This document shows, piece by piece, positions 37,217 to 48,007 of a stretch of DNA of 64,000 nucleotides. The notes beneath the pieces were generated by a model. That model did no database searches. It saw only the letters and a list, made by a program, of their open reading frames with translations, and had not been told where the DNA came from. Numbering within the stretch: the stretch's first letter is position 1; every line of letters begins with the position of its first letter. Origin of the DNA: Ehretia macrophylla (lineage: Eukaryota > Streptophyta > Magnoliopsida > Boraginales > Ehretiaceae); contig CM075770.1 of the NCBI GenBank assembly GCA_037974665.1, positions 7,700,501 to 7,764,500 of the forward strand. The letters are read 5' to 3'. The position numbers were made by a program, and so were the translations under genes.

Positions 37217-37661
37217 GGCTCCGTTTGTTTGCTGTAAAATAACTTGTTTATGGAAAATGTTTTCAGTATAAAATGTTTTTTTGGAAAATAAAATATTTTA
37301 GAGGGCCTTGTTTGTTTGCCTTAAAATAACTTGTTGGAGGAAAATATTTTACTAGAAAATAGAATACTGAAAAATATTTTCTGATATTTGGATGTGTCGT
37401 AAGTTTTGTAAAATGTTTTCTTCTCCCAAAGGACATGAAAACATTTTACATAATTTTGTACTAGCCGCAATTGTTGACCGGAAAATATTTTACTGTTGAC
37501 CAATTTTCCGGTGTTACCAAACACCGTAAAATTAAGAAAAAGCAGCCGCAATTTTTGACCGGAAAATATTTTACGGTTGACCAATTTTTCAATGTTAACA
37601 AACACCGTAAAATCCGGAAAATATTTTTCGAAAAAATATTTTACGACAAACAAACGGAGCC
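37217..37661. mobile_element. Tourist/Harbinger-like MITE, 445 bp (copy A of a tandem pair)
   Basis: Same family and exactly the same length as the copy at 28330. Ends GGCTCCGTTTGTTTGC and its inverse; flanked by TAA at 37214-37216 and 37662-37664. The right TAA is also the left duplication of the next element. It has the doubled internal left and right blocks seen in the other copy. Confidence 0.9.
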
Positions 37662-37664
37662 TAA

Positions 37665-38279
37665 GGCTCCGTTTGTTTGTCGTAAAATAACTTGCTTATG
37701 AAAAATATTTTCAGTAGAAAATGTTTTTTTGGAAAATAAAATATTTTCCTTCGTTTGTTTACCGTAAAATAAATTGCTTGTGGAAAATATTTTCAGTGAA
37801 AAATATTTTCTTGGAAAATGTTTTCAGAGGAAAATATTTTCTCGAGCTCCGTTTGTTTGCTGTAAAATAACTTGTTAGAGGAAAATATTTTCCTGAAAAA
37901 TAGAATACTGGAAAATATTTTCTGGTGTTTGGATGTATAATAAAAAATATTTTCTAACATGAGATTTAAAAAAATATATATATACACATAAAATAGGGGT
38001 GATTAAGTTCCGGAAAATGTTTTCATCTCCCAAATAAATAAAAATATTTTTCCAAACACCGGAAAATCTCCAAAAAGTAGCCTACAATTTTTGACTGGAA
38101 AATGTTTTCCGGTTGACCAATTTTTCGGTGTTACCAAACACCAGAAAATCTCCAAAAAGTAACTCACCATTTTTTACTGTAAAATATTTTCCGATTGACC
38201 AATTTTCTGGTGTTACCAAACACCGTAAAAGTATAAAAATATTTTTCGAAATAATATTTTACGACAAACAAACAGAGCC
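37665..38279. mobile_element. Tourist/Harbinger-like MITE, 615 bp (copy B of a tandem pair)
   Basis: Begins GGCTCCGTTTGTTTGTCG and ends CGACAAACAAACAGAGCC, flanked by TAA on both sides (37662-37664 and 38280-38282). Longer than copy A because the left terminal block is present three times (37665, about 37751 and 37855) before the right-hand blocks. Confidence 0.88.
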
Positions 38280-38766
38280 TAAGTTACTTTTAAATTTCTC
38301 GTCAAGTAATGTACGAGTAAACAGTTGATGTCGAGTCGAGTCGAGTTGACACTCTCGATGATGTCAATGTCGACGACTCATTTAAAACCCTACTTGAAAC
38401 ATAAAAGGACATAAATTTAAATCTAAAATTTTTAACCGAAATAAGTTGCTATGGAAATATTATAACCCACCCCTTGGGACAACTCATTTAAAACCCTACT
38501 TGGGAAATAACCCTCTTTTAACATGTTTGAGTAAAATTTAGAAACCATTGTAAATGCAGGGGTGTGTGCGTATGGGTGGAAATAAAGAGGGAAAGGGAGA
38601 AAGAATCTAAAGCACATGGGTAGGTTAGCCATTAGGGGGCCCCGCATTTCCCGGTACAGCTGAAAACAGAAAAAAGGTTTAGGGTGCAACACGTGACTTT
38701 TCAACCTTTGCTACCAGGAGACCAACATACTTTGGTGCCTCAATCCTCTCTTTATCTTATCCCACA

Positions 38767-38798
38767 CCCCCCCCCCCCCCCCCCCCCCCAAAAAAAAA
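38767..38798. repeat. poly-C run followed by poly-A
   Basis: A run of 23 C is followed by nine A. Such a long C run may vary in length and may be miscounted in an assembly. Confidence 0.85.
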
Positions 38799-39410
38799 TA
38801 ATTACTATAGGATAATTGTTTGGGATCTGTGCTCTAATCATCGTTTTCATTTGTTAATTCAGTATGGGGTCAACCGGTAAATGTTTTCAAATCTCCTAAG
38901 ATCATTTTTAACAGAGGATGTAAATTGTAATGATAATACTTTATAAAAATTTTAATGTATAAAAATTCAACCATAGTAGTAAATTTAAAAACTTAAAAAG
39001 AATTTTTTTTTTAGAGATCCAAATAATAAAAGTTGATAAGTTTGCAAAAAAAGTAACAAATTTGGAGATTCACTGTAGCGAATTTCCAAATGTATGTCAA
39101 ATGACAGACCTTTTCAGAAAAAAAAAAAAAATCGAAAGCCACAAATTTTATAGCCATTGAAGGTGAACGTTGGCAACGTTCACCTTCAACGTATGTATAT
39201 ATACATATACATATTCTGATTTTGTTACAAGTTCAAAGCAAAAAAAAAAAAAAAAACAGAAAGATCACAACTCCAATCAAAAGAACAAAGGTATGCTTGG
39301 TTTTCTGTCATGTGGTGGTTTTCTGTCATGGGGGGTGTGCGGGTCATGTGGGGGTGGTGATGCCGTGGGTAGGGGAAGGGGCGGCGATGGTGGTAAAAGG
39401 AGTGGGAGGT

Positions 39411-39560
39411 AGTGATGGTGGCGATAGTGTGATGGTGGCAGTGGTTTTGATGGTGTGACGATGGTGAGGGTGGCGATGGTGATGATGGCGATGGTGAGGG
39501 TGGTGATGATGGCGATGGTGACGGTGGCGATGGAGTGAGGGTGGCGATGGGGTGAGGGCG
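39411..39560. repeat. GATGGTGGC/GAGGGTGGC minisatellite
   Basis: Degenerate tandem units of about 9-15 bases built from GATGGTG, GCGATGGTGA and GGGTGGCGAT, inside the element ending at 40542. The matching tract in the copy at 31139 is C-rich on the plus strand but lacks this expansion. Confidence 0.75.
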
Positions 39561-39609
39561 GCAGGCAGTGAAGGAGAGGGAAATGAAATGGGGAGGGGGG
39601 TAGGGTTTG

Positions 39610-39612
<3 letters not shown>

Positions 39613-39678
<66 letters not shown>

Positions 39679-39682
39679 TTTT
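39613..39682. repeat. (TA)n microsatellite with poly-T
   Basis: About 24 uninterrupted TA units are followed by 22 T. Likely to vary in length. Confidence 0.9.
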
Positions 39683-40545
39683 GAATTTGATTTTTTTGTT
39701 GTTTTTTTTTATTTAAAAAATTATGTTATTTAATTTATTACTTTTATTTCTTAAAGTAAGTTTTTTTAAAATTTTATTCGTTTAAGTTTATTTTTTTCAA
39801 TATTTTATCTTAATATTATTTAAATTTATATTTTTTATAATTTTATTCAATTATTTTTTTTTTGAGTTTGATATAATTTTATTCAATTTTTTTTTGTTGA
39901 ATTTTCGTTCTTCATATTATTTAAATTTATATTAATTGTATAATTTTTATTCAATTAATTTTTTTAATTTTGTTGAATTTTTTTCTAAATATTTTGTTCT
40001 AATTATTTAAATTTATATTTTTTATAGTTTTATTCAATTTTTTTTGTTGAATTTTTTTTCTTCATATTATTTAAATTTATATTAATTGTCTAAAGAAAAC
40101 TAAATCCAAAGGCCTTCATTTGGATAATATATTTTGTTTCATGATAACAAATTAATGGATGAGATCATCGAGTAAACATCATATCCAATGGCCGCTATTC
40201 TGGTTTCTCAAAAATTAGCGTTGTTGTAATCGAGTATAGTTAACGATATAGTATTTGGCAAAATATAATCGTTGTCGGAATTAATTAATTTTTATGTTGA
40301 AATGTTCGTAAAAAAATTATGAATTTATAAGTATATAAAAAAATCAAGTACTAAAATTCACGAAAAAGTAGCACAAAATTAGATTATGTTGAAAAATTAA
40401 TAGAGTCTCTAAAATAGAGACCCAAACACTAATGTGGTTGGAAAATTTTTAAAGACCCAAAAAGTAACTAAACTTTTAGGTAGGGTCTCTATTTTGTTAA
40501 AAGTCTGTAAAATAATTTTTAGAGACTCTGGTAAGGATAGCCTAA

Positions 40546-43223
40546 CGAACCAAAGTTCAATATCAAATGACAAAGAATTAGTTTACAGGTGGAGTATTTA
40601 AAGTTAAGTGTAAAACTTGTTCACATTTTAAGTTAAAATAAGTTATAAAATTATTTTTTTTGTGGTCGATCCTAGTCAATCTTGCGTCTAACTAATTAAA
40701 CCATGTTTCTGTGGGGGGAGGGAGGGGGGGGTAAATCTAAGATTTTTGTCTACTAGTTGAGTGTTTGGAGTTTAAGTGGTAGATTTGTTTCACTCAGTCA
40801 TTAAGTTAATTTTCTTGTAGTTAGTTTCAATAAATTTTATGTCGAATTAACCTAAATTGTATATTTTTCTAAGGTAAACTAATTTTTTTTGTTTTGTGTG
40901 AGTATAAAATATAACTTAACAGTCATTACGAATAACTTTTTATTCATATGAAATGGAGGTTGATTAATTTTTTCAATTAAATACTTTATAATTAACCATA
41001 AAACTAAAAACAATTACAGAAGTTGGGGGTCTCGTCCTCTCTTTCTTTTGAACAAAGTGTAGAATCGTTAGGGTCGAGGTAGATTCAGAATTTTTTTTAA
41101 TAAGGATTAAAATATATAAATTTTTAATTATATAAGTACATTTTTTCAGTAGTGGCTAATTTATTTTTTAATACAAAATACATAAATATTTAATTTTTTT
41201 TTTAAATACATAGAACGTTTAAGGTTATTCTACGCTTACCCCGCATTTACATCTATCACCGAGAATCATGTATCCAATAGTTTGATGTTTATAAATCGAA
41301 AACTTCTTTAAAATCTCTCGGGAGACTCTAATTCTGGTCAATTGTTTCAGATTTAATCCCGTCATAAAAAACAAAAAATAAATAAATTAACCAAATCCAA
41401 TACTTCACTCTCTCACGTGAGTAGCATCATCATAAAGGTCTCTGTATACATATACAGTACTTATTAGCCATTGATCCATCAGTTCAGAACAGCAAAAACA
41501 GAAAGATACAAGCCCAAGTTCCAAGGTGAATGGGACAGGTTTGGCACGCCACACACTGCACGTGTGCGCAGATCGTCCTAGACTTTGAGAGTACAAGAAT
41601 TTATTTTCCAACTTGCCTAAATTGCTTAATTTTTGACTTCATCTACATTAACAGCTTATTTGGATTATCTTTTTTAAATTGTTTGGATTGCACAAATGAA
41701 TGGAAAGGAAAGTAGAGTGGAGGAAAAAAAAAAAAATAAATAAATAAATAAATTATCTTGTTTGGATTGTAAAAAAATAATAATGAAAAGAAAAATAAAA
41801 GATTTTATAATATTTTGTTTGGATTGAAGAAGGAAATGAAAAGAAAATGATAATTTTAAATGCAAAATTACTTAAGTATATTTTTTTATTTTTATAACTA
41901 TGAGATATATAGAGACAAAAAAAATCTTTTATAACAAAACATTTCATTTCCCTTCAAAACACCCCAATTTAGAAGGATTACAAAATTCTTATAATTAAAG
42001 AAAATGGAGGGATTCCAAAACCCCTCCATAATATTTACTTCCTTTAAAATTCTAATCCAAACAAGGGGAATAATTCTTTATTCATTCCCCATCCTTTCAT
42101 TTCCTTTAAAAAATCCAATCCAAACAAACTGTAAAAGAAAGTAAAGGAAGGGGAGAGAAATATCTCCCCATGTTTGAATTGTATTTTGAGATTTGGAGAG
42201 ATTTTAAAATTCCTCAATTTTCTTTAATGAGAAAGATTTTACAATCTTTTCAATTTGGGATAAAATAGAGATAAATGAAAGTAAAATATATAAAAGACTA
42301 ATTTATCCTTAATCATTTCTATAGTTATCTTATAAAAAGGATAATAAGGTAATTTTACATCTAAAATTATCATTTCCTTTCCTTTACTTCTCCAATCCAA
42401 ATAACGAATTGTAAATTTCTTTAATTTCCGTTCCCTTATTCTTTTTTTATGTCCAATCCAAACAGGATATTTTTTTTTTCCTCTCATTTCTTTTATTTTT
42501 CTTCCTTTACCTTATTTCCTTTCCTTTCCCATTTGCAATCCAAACGTAGGGTAAATGTTAACCCTGAGAAAGTTACTAACCCATGCAAAAAGTACTACCC
42601 AAACTCCATTATGGTATGAATAACAAACTCGTAGAAAATTATTGTATTAGTTTGAAATAATAGGTTAGTCTTTTATATAATTGATGATATCTACACATAT
42701 AAATTTTAATAATATATAAGAAATTGACATCAATTTGAACTGATTGAAGAGTTTTTCTAAACTCATGTAAGATGTTGCAAGATGTTTTCTCCAATGCAAT
42801 CAGATTTCATGAAAAAAGAAAAGAATTCAATGTACAACTTGCAATGATTTAGTCCCCAAAGATTAATTAGAGTCGTTAGGTAGCTATTTGCTTTAATTAA
42901 ATATTTTAAATTTAAATCCATGCTCTCTCACAATAAATATTGTTTGATTCTTGATTGACTTGTAGTATCCGTTGAGTCGTGCTGTTGCACCACTAGGTCT
43001 GTAGCCTTTGGGTGAATCTATTGTGGTCCTATTTAGGGTGAGTTTCTTGTAATAAAAAAAATGTAATAGTTCAACTCTGACTACTAGCTTGCTAATACAT
43101 TTTGCCTAATCAACTGATTTAAAATACTTAATTTTGTGATAATAGTAGTAAGAAACTTGAGTCATTAAAAACTATACATGCTTTTATATAGCCAATATGG
43201 GGTGTGATGTTACACAAATAAAC
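40546..43223. other. intergenic DNA with repeat fragments
   Basis: About 41070-41225 resembles the interior of the hAT-like MITEs. From about 41684 to 42547 there is a repeat-rich block starting GTTTGGATTGCA and ending TGCAATCCAAAC, with 'aatccaaac' repeated several times inside and A/T-rich frames that encode only Lys/Phe/Ile-rich sequence. It looks like one or more non-autonomous elements; I see no clear target duplication. Similar sequence occurs at about 55830-56250. Confidence 0.5.
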
Positions 43224-43226
43224 TTA

Positions 43227-43894
43227 GGTAGTGATTGGTACATTAGAGTGGGGTTGGAATGAAATGACATTCCCGATTCTCATGCTTGGTATGAATGAAT
43301 GAACTTAGCAATATCATTCCCAAGGTAATCCCATTTCTGCATACATGAAATTAGCCATTCCAAAATAAACACATGAGATTAGCTAATTTCCATATGTCTG
43401 TGAATAAATTTATTTCTCAAATGACTAACATACCCCAATAAACACATAACATTTATATATAGTTTATTTTGTAATAATAATAATAATAATAATACTATTA
43501 ATAATAATAATAATATAAAAATAACATATAAAAAGAAATAATAAAATAATAATTAAAAATTAAAATGAAATTAAAAATAACAACAACAATAATAATAATA
43601 ATAATAATAAATTGTTATTATAATTATAATTATAATTATATTTATTATTATTGTTATTGTTATTTATTTTTATGTTCTTTACAATTGTCTTCATGTTTAT
43701 TCATATTTTTAATATTATAATAATAAAATGACAATTCTGTTATATTTGACAATCATTCACATTACTACTATTCATTCCTAAAGTATACCAAACATGTCAT
43801 TCACATTCCCAAATTTATTTCATTCTCACTTTTATTCAATTCTTTAGCCCATTTCATTCCTGTTCAAATTCATTCTAATGTATCAATCGCTACC
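43227..43894. mobile_element. Harbinger/Tourist-like MITE, 668 bp
   Basis: Left end GGTAGTGATTGGTACATTAGA and right end TCTAATGTATCAATCGCTACC form an inverted repeat, with further inverted 'attccaaacattc' type blocks inside. TTA flanks both sides (43224-43226 and 43895-43897). The centre is expanded by AAT/ATT trinucleotide runs (about 43475-43650). Confidence 0.85.
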
Positions 43895-44301
43895 TTATAG
43901 TTTCATATGCGCTTACTTACCTTTGTATAATTTGTGGTAAAATTAGTGCTATTTTCAGCAAATTAAATGCAAACAAATCAAGTAAAAGAAACTAGCGGGA
44001 CTAATGGGGCCTATTTTACATTATTAGGTAGGATCAGCGGGATTGTAACACTCTAAAGCAAGTTTACATTAAATTGACCCTTACCCCTCCAAGAGAAAAA
44101 TGAGAAATTATCAGAAAGCGTACACCAAAACATCTAATAAATGAGAACATAAATTTTCAGTTTTTTCTTCAATTTTGTATGGTGGTTGGAAAAATGAAGA
44201 GAAATAAATTAACTGCTGGAGAAAATCTATAGATCCCTTATCCATATAGATCTACTGGCAGGTACATTTTTTGAAATTCTACAATTATTTTTAGAGTAAA
44301 A

Positions 44302-45268
44302 TGCACCATACCCTTCCGTGTTTTCACAAAGTTGCATCATAAATCCTGTATTTTAAAAAGTCACGTTATAAATCATGTGTTATGGAAAACGTTATATACA
44401 CGCCCCAAACTCAAATTCTGTTTAACTCTGTTAGTTAGCCTTGTAAAAAGATAAAATTATCATCGTTTAAAGATAAATCCGTCAAATGGGGTATTTACAA
44501 TTTTTTTGATATCAAAAGGGGGTATTTATCACTTTTTTAATATTAGAGGGAGGTATTTACAATATTTTTCATTTTGCAATATCAGAACCATGTGCTAGTC
44601 TACCTTCTAAGGAGATCTACAGCCTTGAACTAATAAATATTATTTAATTAAAAGAATAAAAAAACGTATAGCTTATATAACAGAACATTGATGTCCACCA
44701 TAAAAAATATAAATCTTATGCTTGAAGTTCAAAATCATATTGCAACTAGCAATAATCATACCTTCACTTGGAATCACGTTATTCTACAAGTAGATTAAAA
44801 TATTTAAATCAGTGCAAAATCAACTTCAAATCGAAGGAAAATCACTTTGAAATAGTTTTTATCTCTAGGATTGTCAATTTTTTTTTTATTTTTTTATATT
44901 TAAAGGGGCAATTTACATCTTTATAAAAAAATATAGAGGCAATTAGAAACCTTATAAAAAACACAAGGGGCAATTTACAACCTTATCGAAAACAGAAGGG
45001 GCTATTTACAACTTTATCAAAAACACAAGGGGCAATTAGCAATTGATGTTAAAAAGGGTATTTTCGTCATTCTGCATGTGTTTTAAAGCTTGATAAATGT
45101 CATACTTGCATTTCAAGCGTGTGTATTATACTCACGTTAAAATTGACAGAAAAATAGACGGCGAGGGGTTATATGCAACATTTTTTATAACACAGGGTTT
45201 ATAATGCGACTTTTTAAAACATAGGGTTTATGATGCAACTTTGTGAAAACACAGGGGGGTATGGTGCA
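44302..45268. mobile_element. inverted-repeat element with internal tandem units, about 967 bp
   Basis: The left end TGCACCATACCC and the right end GGGTATGGTGCA open inverted repeats of about 110 bases that share 'gttttcacaaagttgcatc' and 'tttaaaaagtc'. The right-hand interior has four units of about 38 bases built on 'ggggcaatttacaaccttat', the left-hand interior three units built on 'gggggtatttacaattttt'. I found no convincing target duplication, so the superfamily is open. Confidence 0.75.
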
Positions 45269-45516
45269 AACATTGGAACATTAAATTGACAATTTTTTGT
45301 AGTATTTTTTGTAGAAATACAATTGGCAGAACTTAAACATCGAATTATCTCGCAGAGTCTGGTATAACGGTGCGTCTTTACATATGTACTAGATTAGTTA
45401 AAGACGTAATTTTAAAATAGTAATAAATATCAAATTTACAATCTTGCAAAAATAATTTCACTTCACTAACACTGTGTTTTGCCCCTGATGGAAAATTGAC
45501 AATTTAAATTAACTAA

Positions 45517-46303
45517 GGCAATCCTCAATGGGGGGTTCTAAAATGTAAAACTTTCTATTTTTTGGCATTTTTGGACTTTTTTAGAGCCCCATACCCTAAA
45601 AAGTAATACTATTCATGGAAAAAGTATGTGGAGTCCACCATTTTTTGGTTAAAAGATGCCCAAATAGTGCTTCGGGCTCGAAAAAGTTCAGCAAATTTTT
45701 TATTTTATCTGAAAATTTATTGTATTTTCATCTGATCTATTCATTTTTATCTTCTGAATCAATTAGACAACGTGTTTTTTTTTTATTCTGATTGTATCTA
45801 CACACTTTTTTATTATTTTATTTGGGTTGCTAACTCAACGGTAGAGTACTCGGCTCTTAAGTGCGGTTAGGATCTTTTACACATTTGGATGAAGCGAGGG
45901 ATTCGTCCATACCATCGGTAAAGTTTGGAAGACCACGACTGATCCTGAAAGGGAATGAATGGAAAAAAGAGCATGTCGTAGCAACGGATATAGTTCTGAG
46001 AATTTTTTTTTTTTACCGGGCATCGGTCTAAACGAATTCTTGGAACGGAACAAAATTTAGTTGGGTCGAATTAATAAATGGATAGGGCCCTAGGGCTTCA
46101 ATTTCAATTCATTATAGGGAAAGAATTTCTGAATTTTTTGGAGCTCGGAGTACTATTTGGGTATTTTTTAATCCAAAAATGGCGAATCTTACGTATTTTT
46201 TCTATAAATAGTATTACATTTTAGGGTATGAGACTCTAAAAAAGTATAAAAATTCCAAAAAATAAAAAATTTTATATTTTAAAGCCTTCCATTGAACTTG
46301 TTC
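45517..46303. mobile_element. Harbinger-like MITE carrying plastid trnK-UUU DNA
   Basis: The two ends are inverted copies for about 185 bases, sharing for example 'actttttt agagnctcatacccta' and 'agtaatactatt'. Ends read GGCAATCCTCAATGG and CCATTGAACTTGTTC, and TAA flanks both sides (45514-45516 and 46304-46306). Between the repeats, from 45824 or somewhat earlier to about 46125, lies sequence of the plastid trnK-UUU 5' exon and intron. A plastid fragment has thus been enclosed in a transposable element. Confidence 0.8.
45824..46125 (+). pseudogene. trnK-UUU: nuclear copy of plastid trnK-UUU 5' exon and group II intron start
   Basis: 45824-45860 is the 37-base 5' exon of plastid tRNA-Lys (starts GGGTTGCTAACTCAACGG), and 45861 onwards is the 5' part of its group II intron with the GTGCG start and the conserved 'ttttacacatttggatgaag' and 'gaccacgactgatcctgaaa' blocks. 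The anticodon region reads CTCTTAA where plastids have CTTTTAA. The matK ORF and the 3' exon are absent, so no functional tRNA can be made. It is a NUPT inside a MITE. Confidence 0.9.
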
Positions 46304-46306
46304 TAA

Positions 46307-47300
46307 AAGAAGAGAAATATCTTATCTGAACAAAAAGTATCTAAAATACAAGTCAGTGGCCAAAAACAAATACAGAGCACAGGCTCCAATAAGATTTAGC
46401 TTCAGTAAACAAATATTATTTATCGGGATCACCAAACACATAAAAAAATTCGATCATGTCAGATAAAATGGTAATAAAAAATAAACGCCACCATTATACA
46501 ATACCACACAAACAAAGTAGATTTCAAGTTTGAATTACTATTTGACCAAAAAAAAAAAAAGGTTTGAATTTCTATCCTCCAAACATATATATTGTGTGTA
46601 TTGTCATTGATCTAAAACATGCTTTGGAGTCTACCATTGTGTCATGAGATTTGTAGTTGTGGGGTGTGTAGATTCAATGTAATTCAACCTTAAATGAGTT
46701 ATCGTAAGACAAAGTTAGGATTTCACGATCAGAGTATACACTTATGCAATAAAAAAGTTAATAAATGTATTTATACACGGAATAAGTTAATCTCTCCCAT
46801 TTTAAATTTTAGTTGTGAAAACAGTAGTTAAAATAAATTTAAAATGAATAGTTGAGATAAAAGAGAAAATTTAAATCTCATATCAATGTGGCTCGCCACC
46901 ATCCTAGTCACTTAAAAAAATAGTCTAGTATTTTTATAGATGATATAGGAACTCAGTTGACAGAATTTAATTGTTGAATTATCCAACTGAACCCAACCAT
47001 CAACGGGTAAACCCAACGTAGTAGTACGTCTTAGTATATACATCAAATCAATTAAGGACATAATTTCATAATAATGATAAGTGTCAAATCTTCAATCTTA
47101 CAAGAATAATTTTACTCTACCGCTCAACCATGTCTCGCAGGCAAAATAGTCGAGTTAATGGTATAACCTTCTCGCCGTTAGTGAGCCGCAACAACGTTAA
47201 CGTAACGGCGTTTTCCACTTAACGGAACATAACACTGAAAACCAAACGACCCTATATACTAAATAAACAAACGAAAGAAGAAGAAGAACATCACAGTGGT
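46307..47300. other. spacer before the BIM1-like gene
   Basis: No gene is recognised. About 46620-46690 and 47020-47130 belong to two dispersed repeat families seen elsewhere in the window. The 3' end should contain the BIM1-like promoter. Confidence 0.45.
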
Positions 47301-47301
47301 G

Positions 47302-47315
47302 TATATATATAAAAA
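47302..47315 (+). promoter_or_regulatory. probable TATA box and CA/CT-rich leader of the BIM1-like gene
   Basis: TATATATATAAAAA is followed about 30 bases later by a CA run (47345-47360) and a CT run (47380-47391), a common plant core-promoter and leader layout. The ATG lies 690 bases downstream, so the leader is long and probably spliced: a poly-pyrimidine tract and TTTTGCAG end at 47759. Confidence 0.5.
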
Positions 47316-48007
47316 GCTTTCTCACAAACCACAAAGAAACATAACACACACACACACACGCAGAAGAAAAAAACACCATTTCTCTCTCTCTGCAAATGCT
47401 TCATCAGTAAAAGCTCATACATAAAAATAGATATAGAGATATATATACATATATGCATGTGTGTGTATATTTATATACATATATACAAAGAAGACATTGT
47501 TTACATAAGGGCCTACCAAGAACCCAACAACAATCTTCAAAAGCAAACTGTGTTTTTGGATCACTTTCATGTTACGTTGTTCGAAAATTCTGAGGTTTTC
47601 TTTCCTAGGAATCTGACCTGAACTATGCATTATCCATCATAATTCAGATCAAGAAAAAAGTATTCCTTTTTTGGATCTTCATTTTCTTTAGTTTTTTTTT
47701 CCGATATTTTTAGTTGAATTATGCATAATTCAGTTGTTTTTCTTTTTGGTTTTTGCAGATTTGAAGATTTCAACTTCACTGGTTTGTCTTGTACGTGAAT
47801 TTTGCTTGGAAAGTGTTGAGGCGGATCTGGGTGGCATTTGTTCGAGTTTGAAGAATTCAGAATCTTGTGTCCAAAATTCAGAAACTTTCTGGGTTGAATT
47901 CTGATATATTAAGTCCCGACTTGTGAGATAAGTCTTAGTTTGGTTCGGTTCAGTTCGGTTTTATAGTACTGGAAAATCAGACAAATTTTGATAATTCAAG
48001 TGTAGAG

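Larger units (their letters stand above)
39040..40542. mobile_element. repeat element, copy 2, ending GATAGCC
   Basis: The right end 'ggtaaggatagcc' is followed by TAA (40543-40545). The interior is the reverse-strand counterpart of 31139-31980: a palindromic 'gtgaacgttggcaacgttcac' block (39164-39184), a G-rich minisatellite, a T-rich run and then 'gtctctattttgttaaaag' blocks. The TAA/TTA flanks and GGCTAT-type ends suggest Harbinger-type mobility. The left end is not defined. Open frames here (39170-39458) are low-complexity. Confidence 0.6.

Noticed and set aside
37321-38328. Several frames of 64-110 codons on both strands
   Set aside because: They translate the same MITE repeats (copies A and B) and have the same low-complexity make-up as the frame at 28269.
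39170-39458. Gly-rich protein gene
   Set aside because: The Gly-rich frames come from the GATGGTGGC minisatellite within a repeat element and have no conserved start or splice context.
45824-45860. A functional tRNA-Lys gene
   Set aside because: Only the plastid 5' exon is present, followed by intron; the 3' exon is missing and the anticodon loop is altered. It is a plastid-derived fragment.
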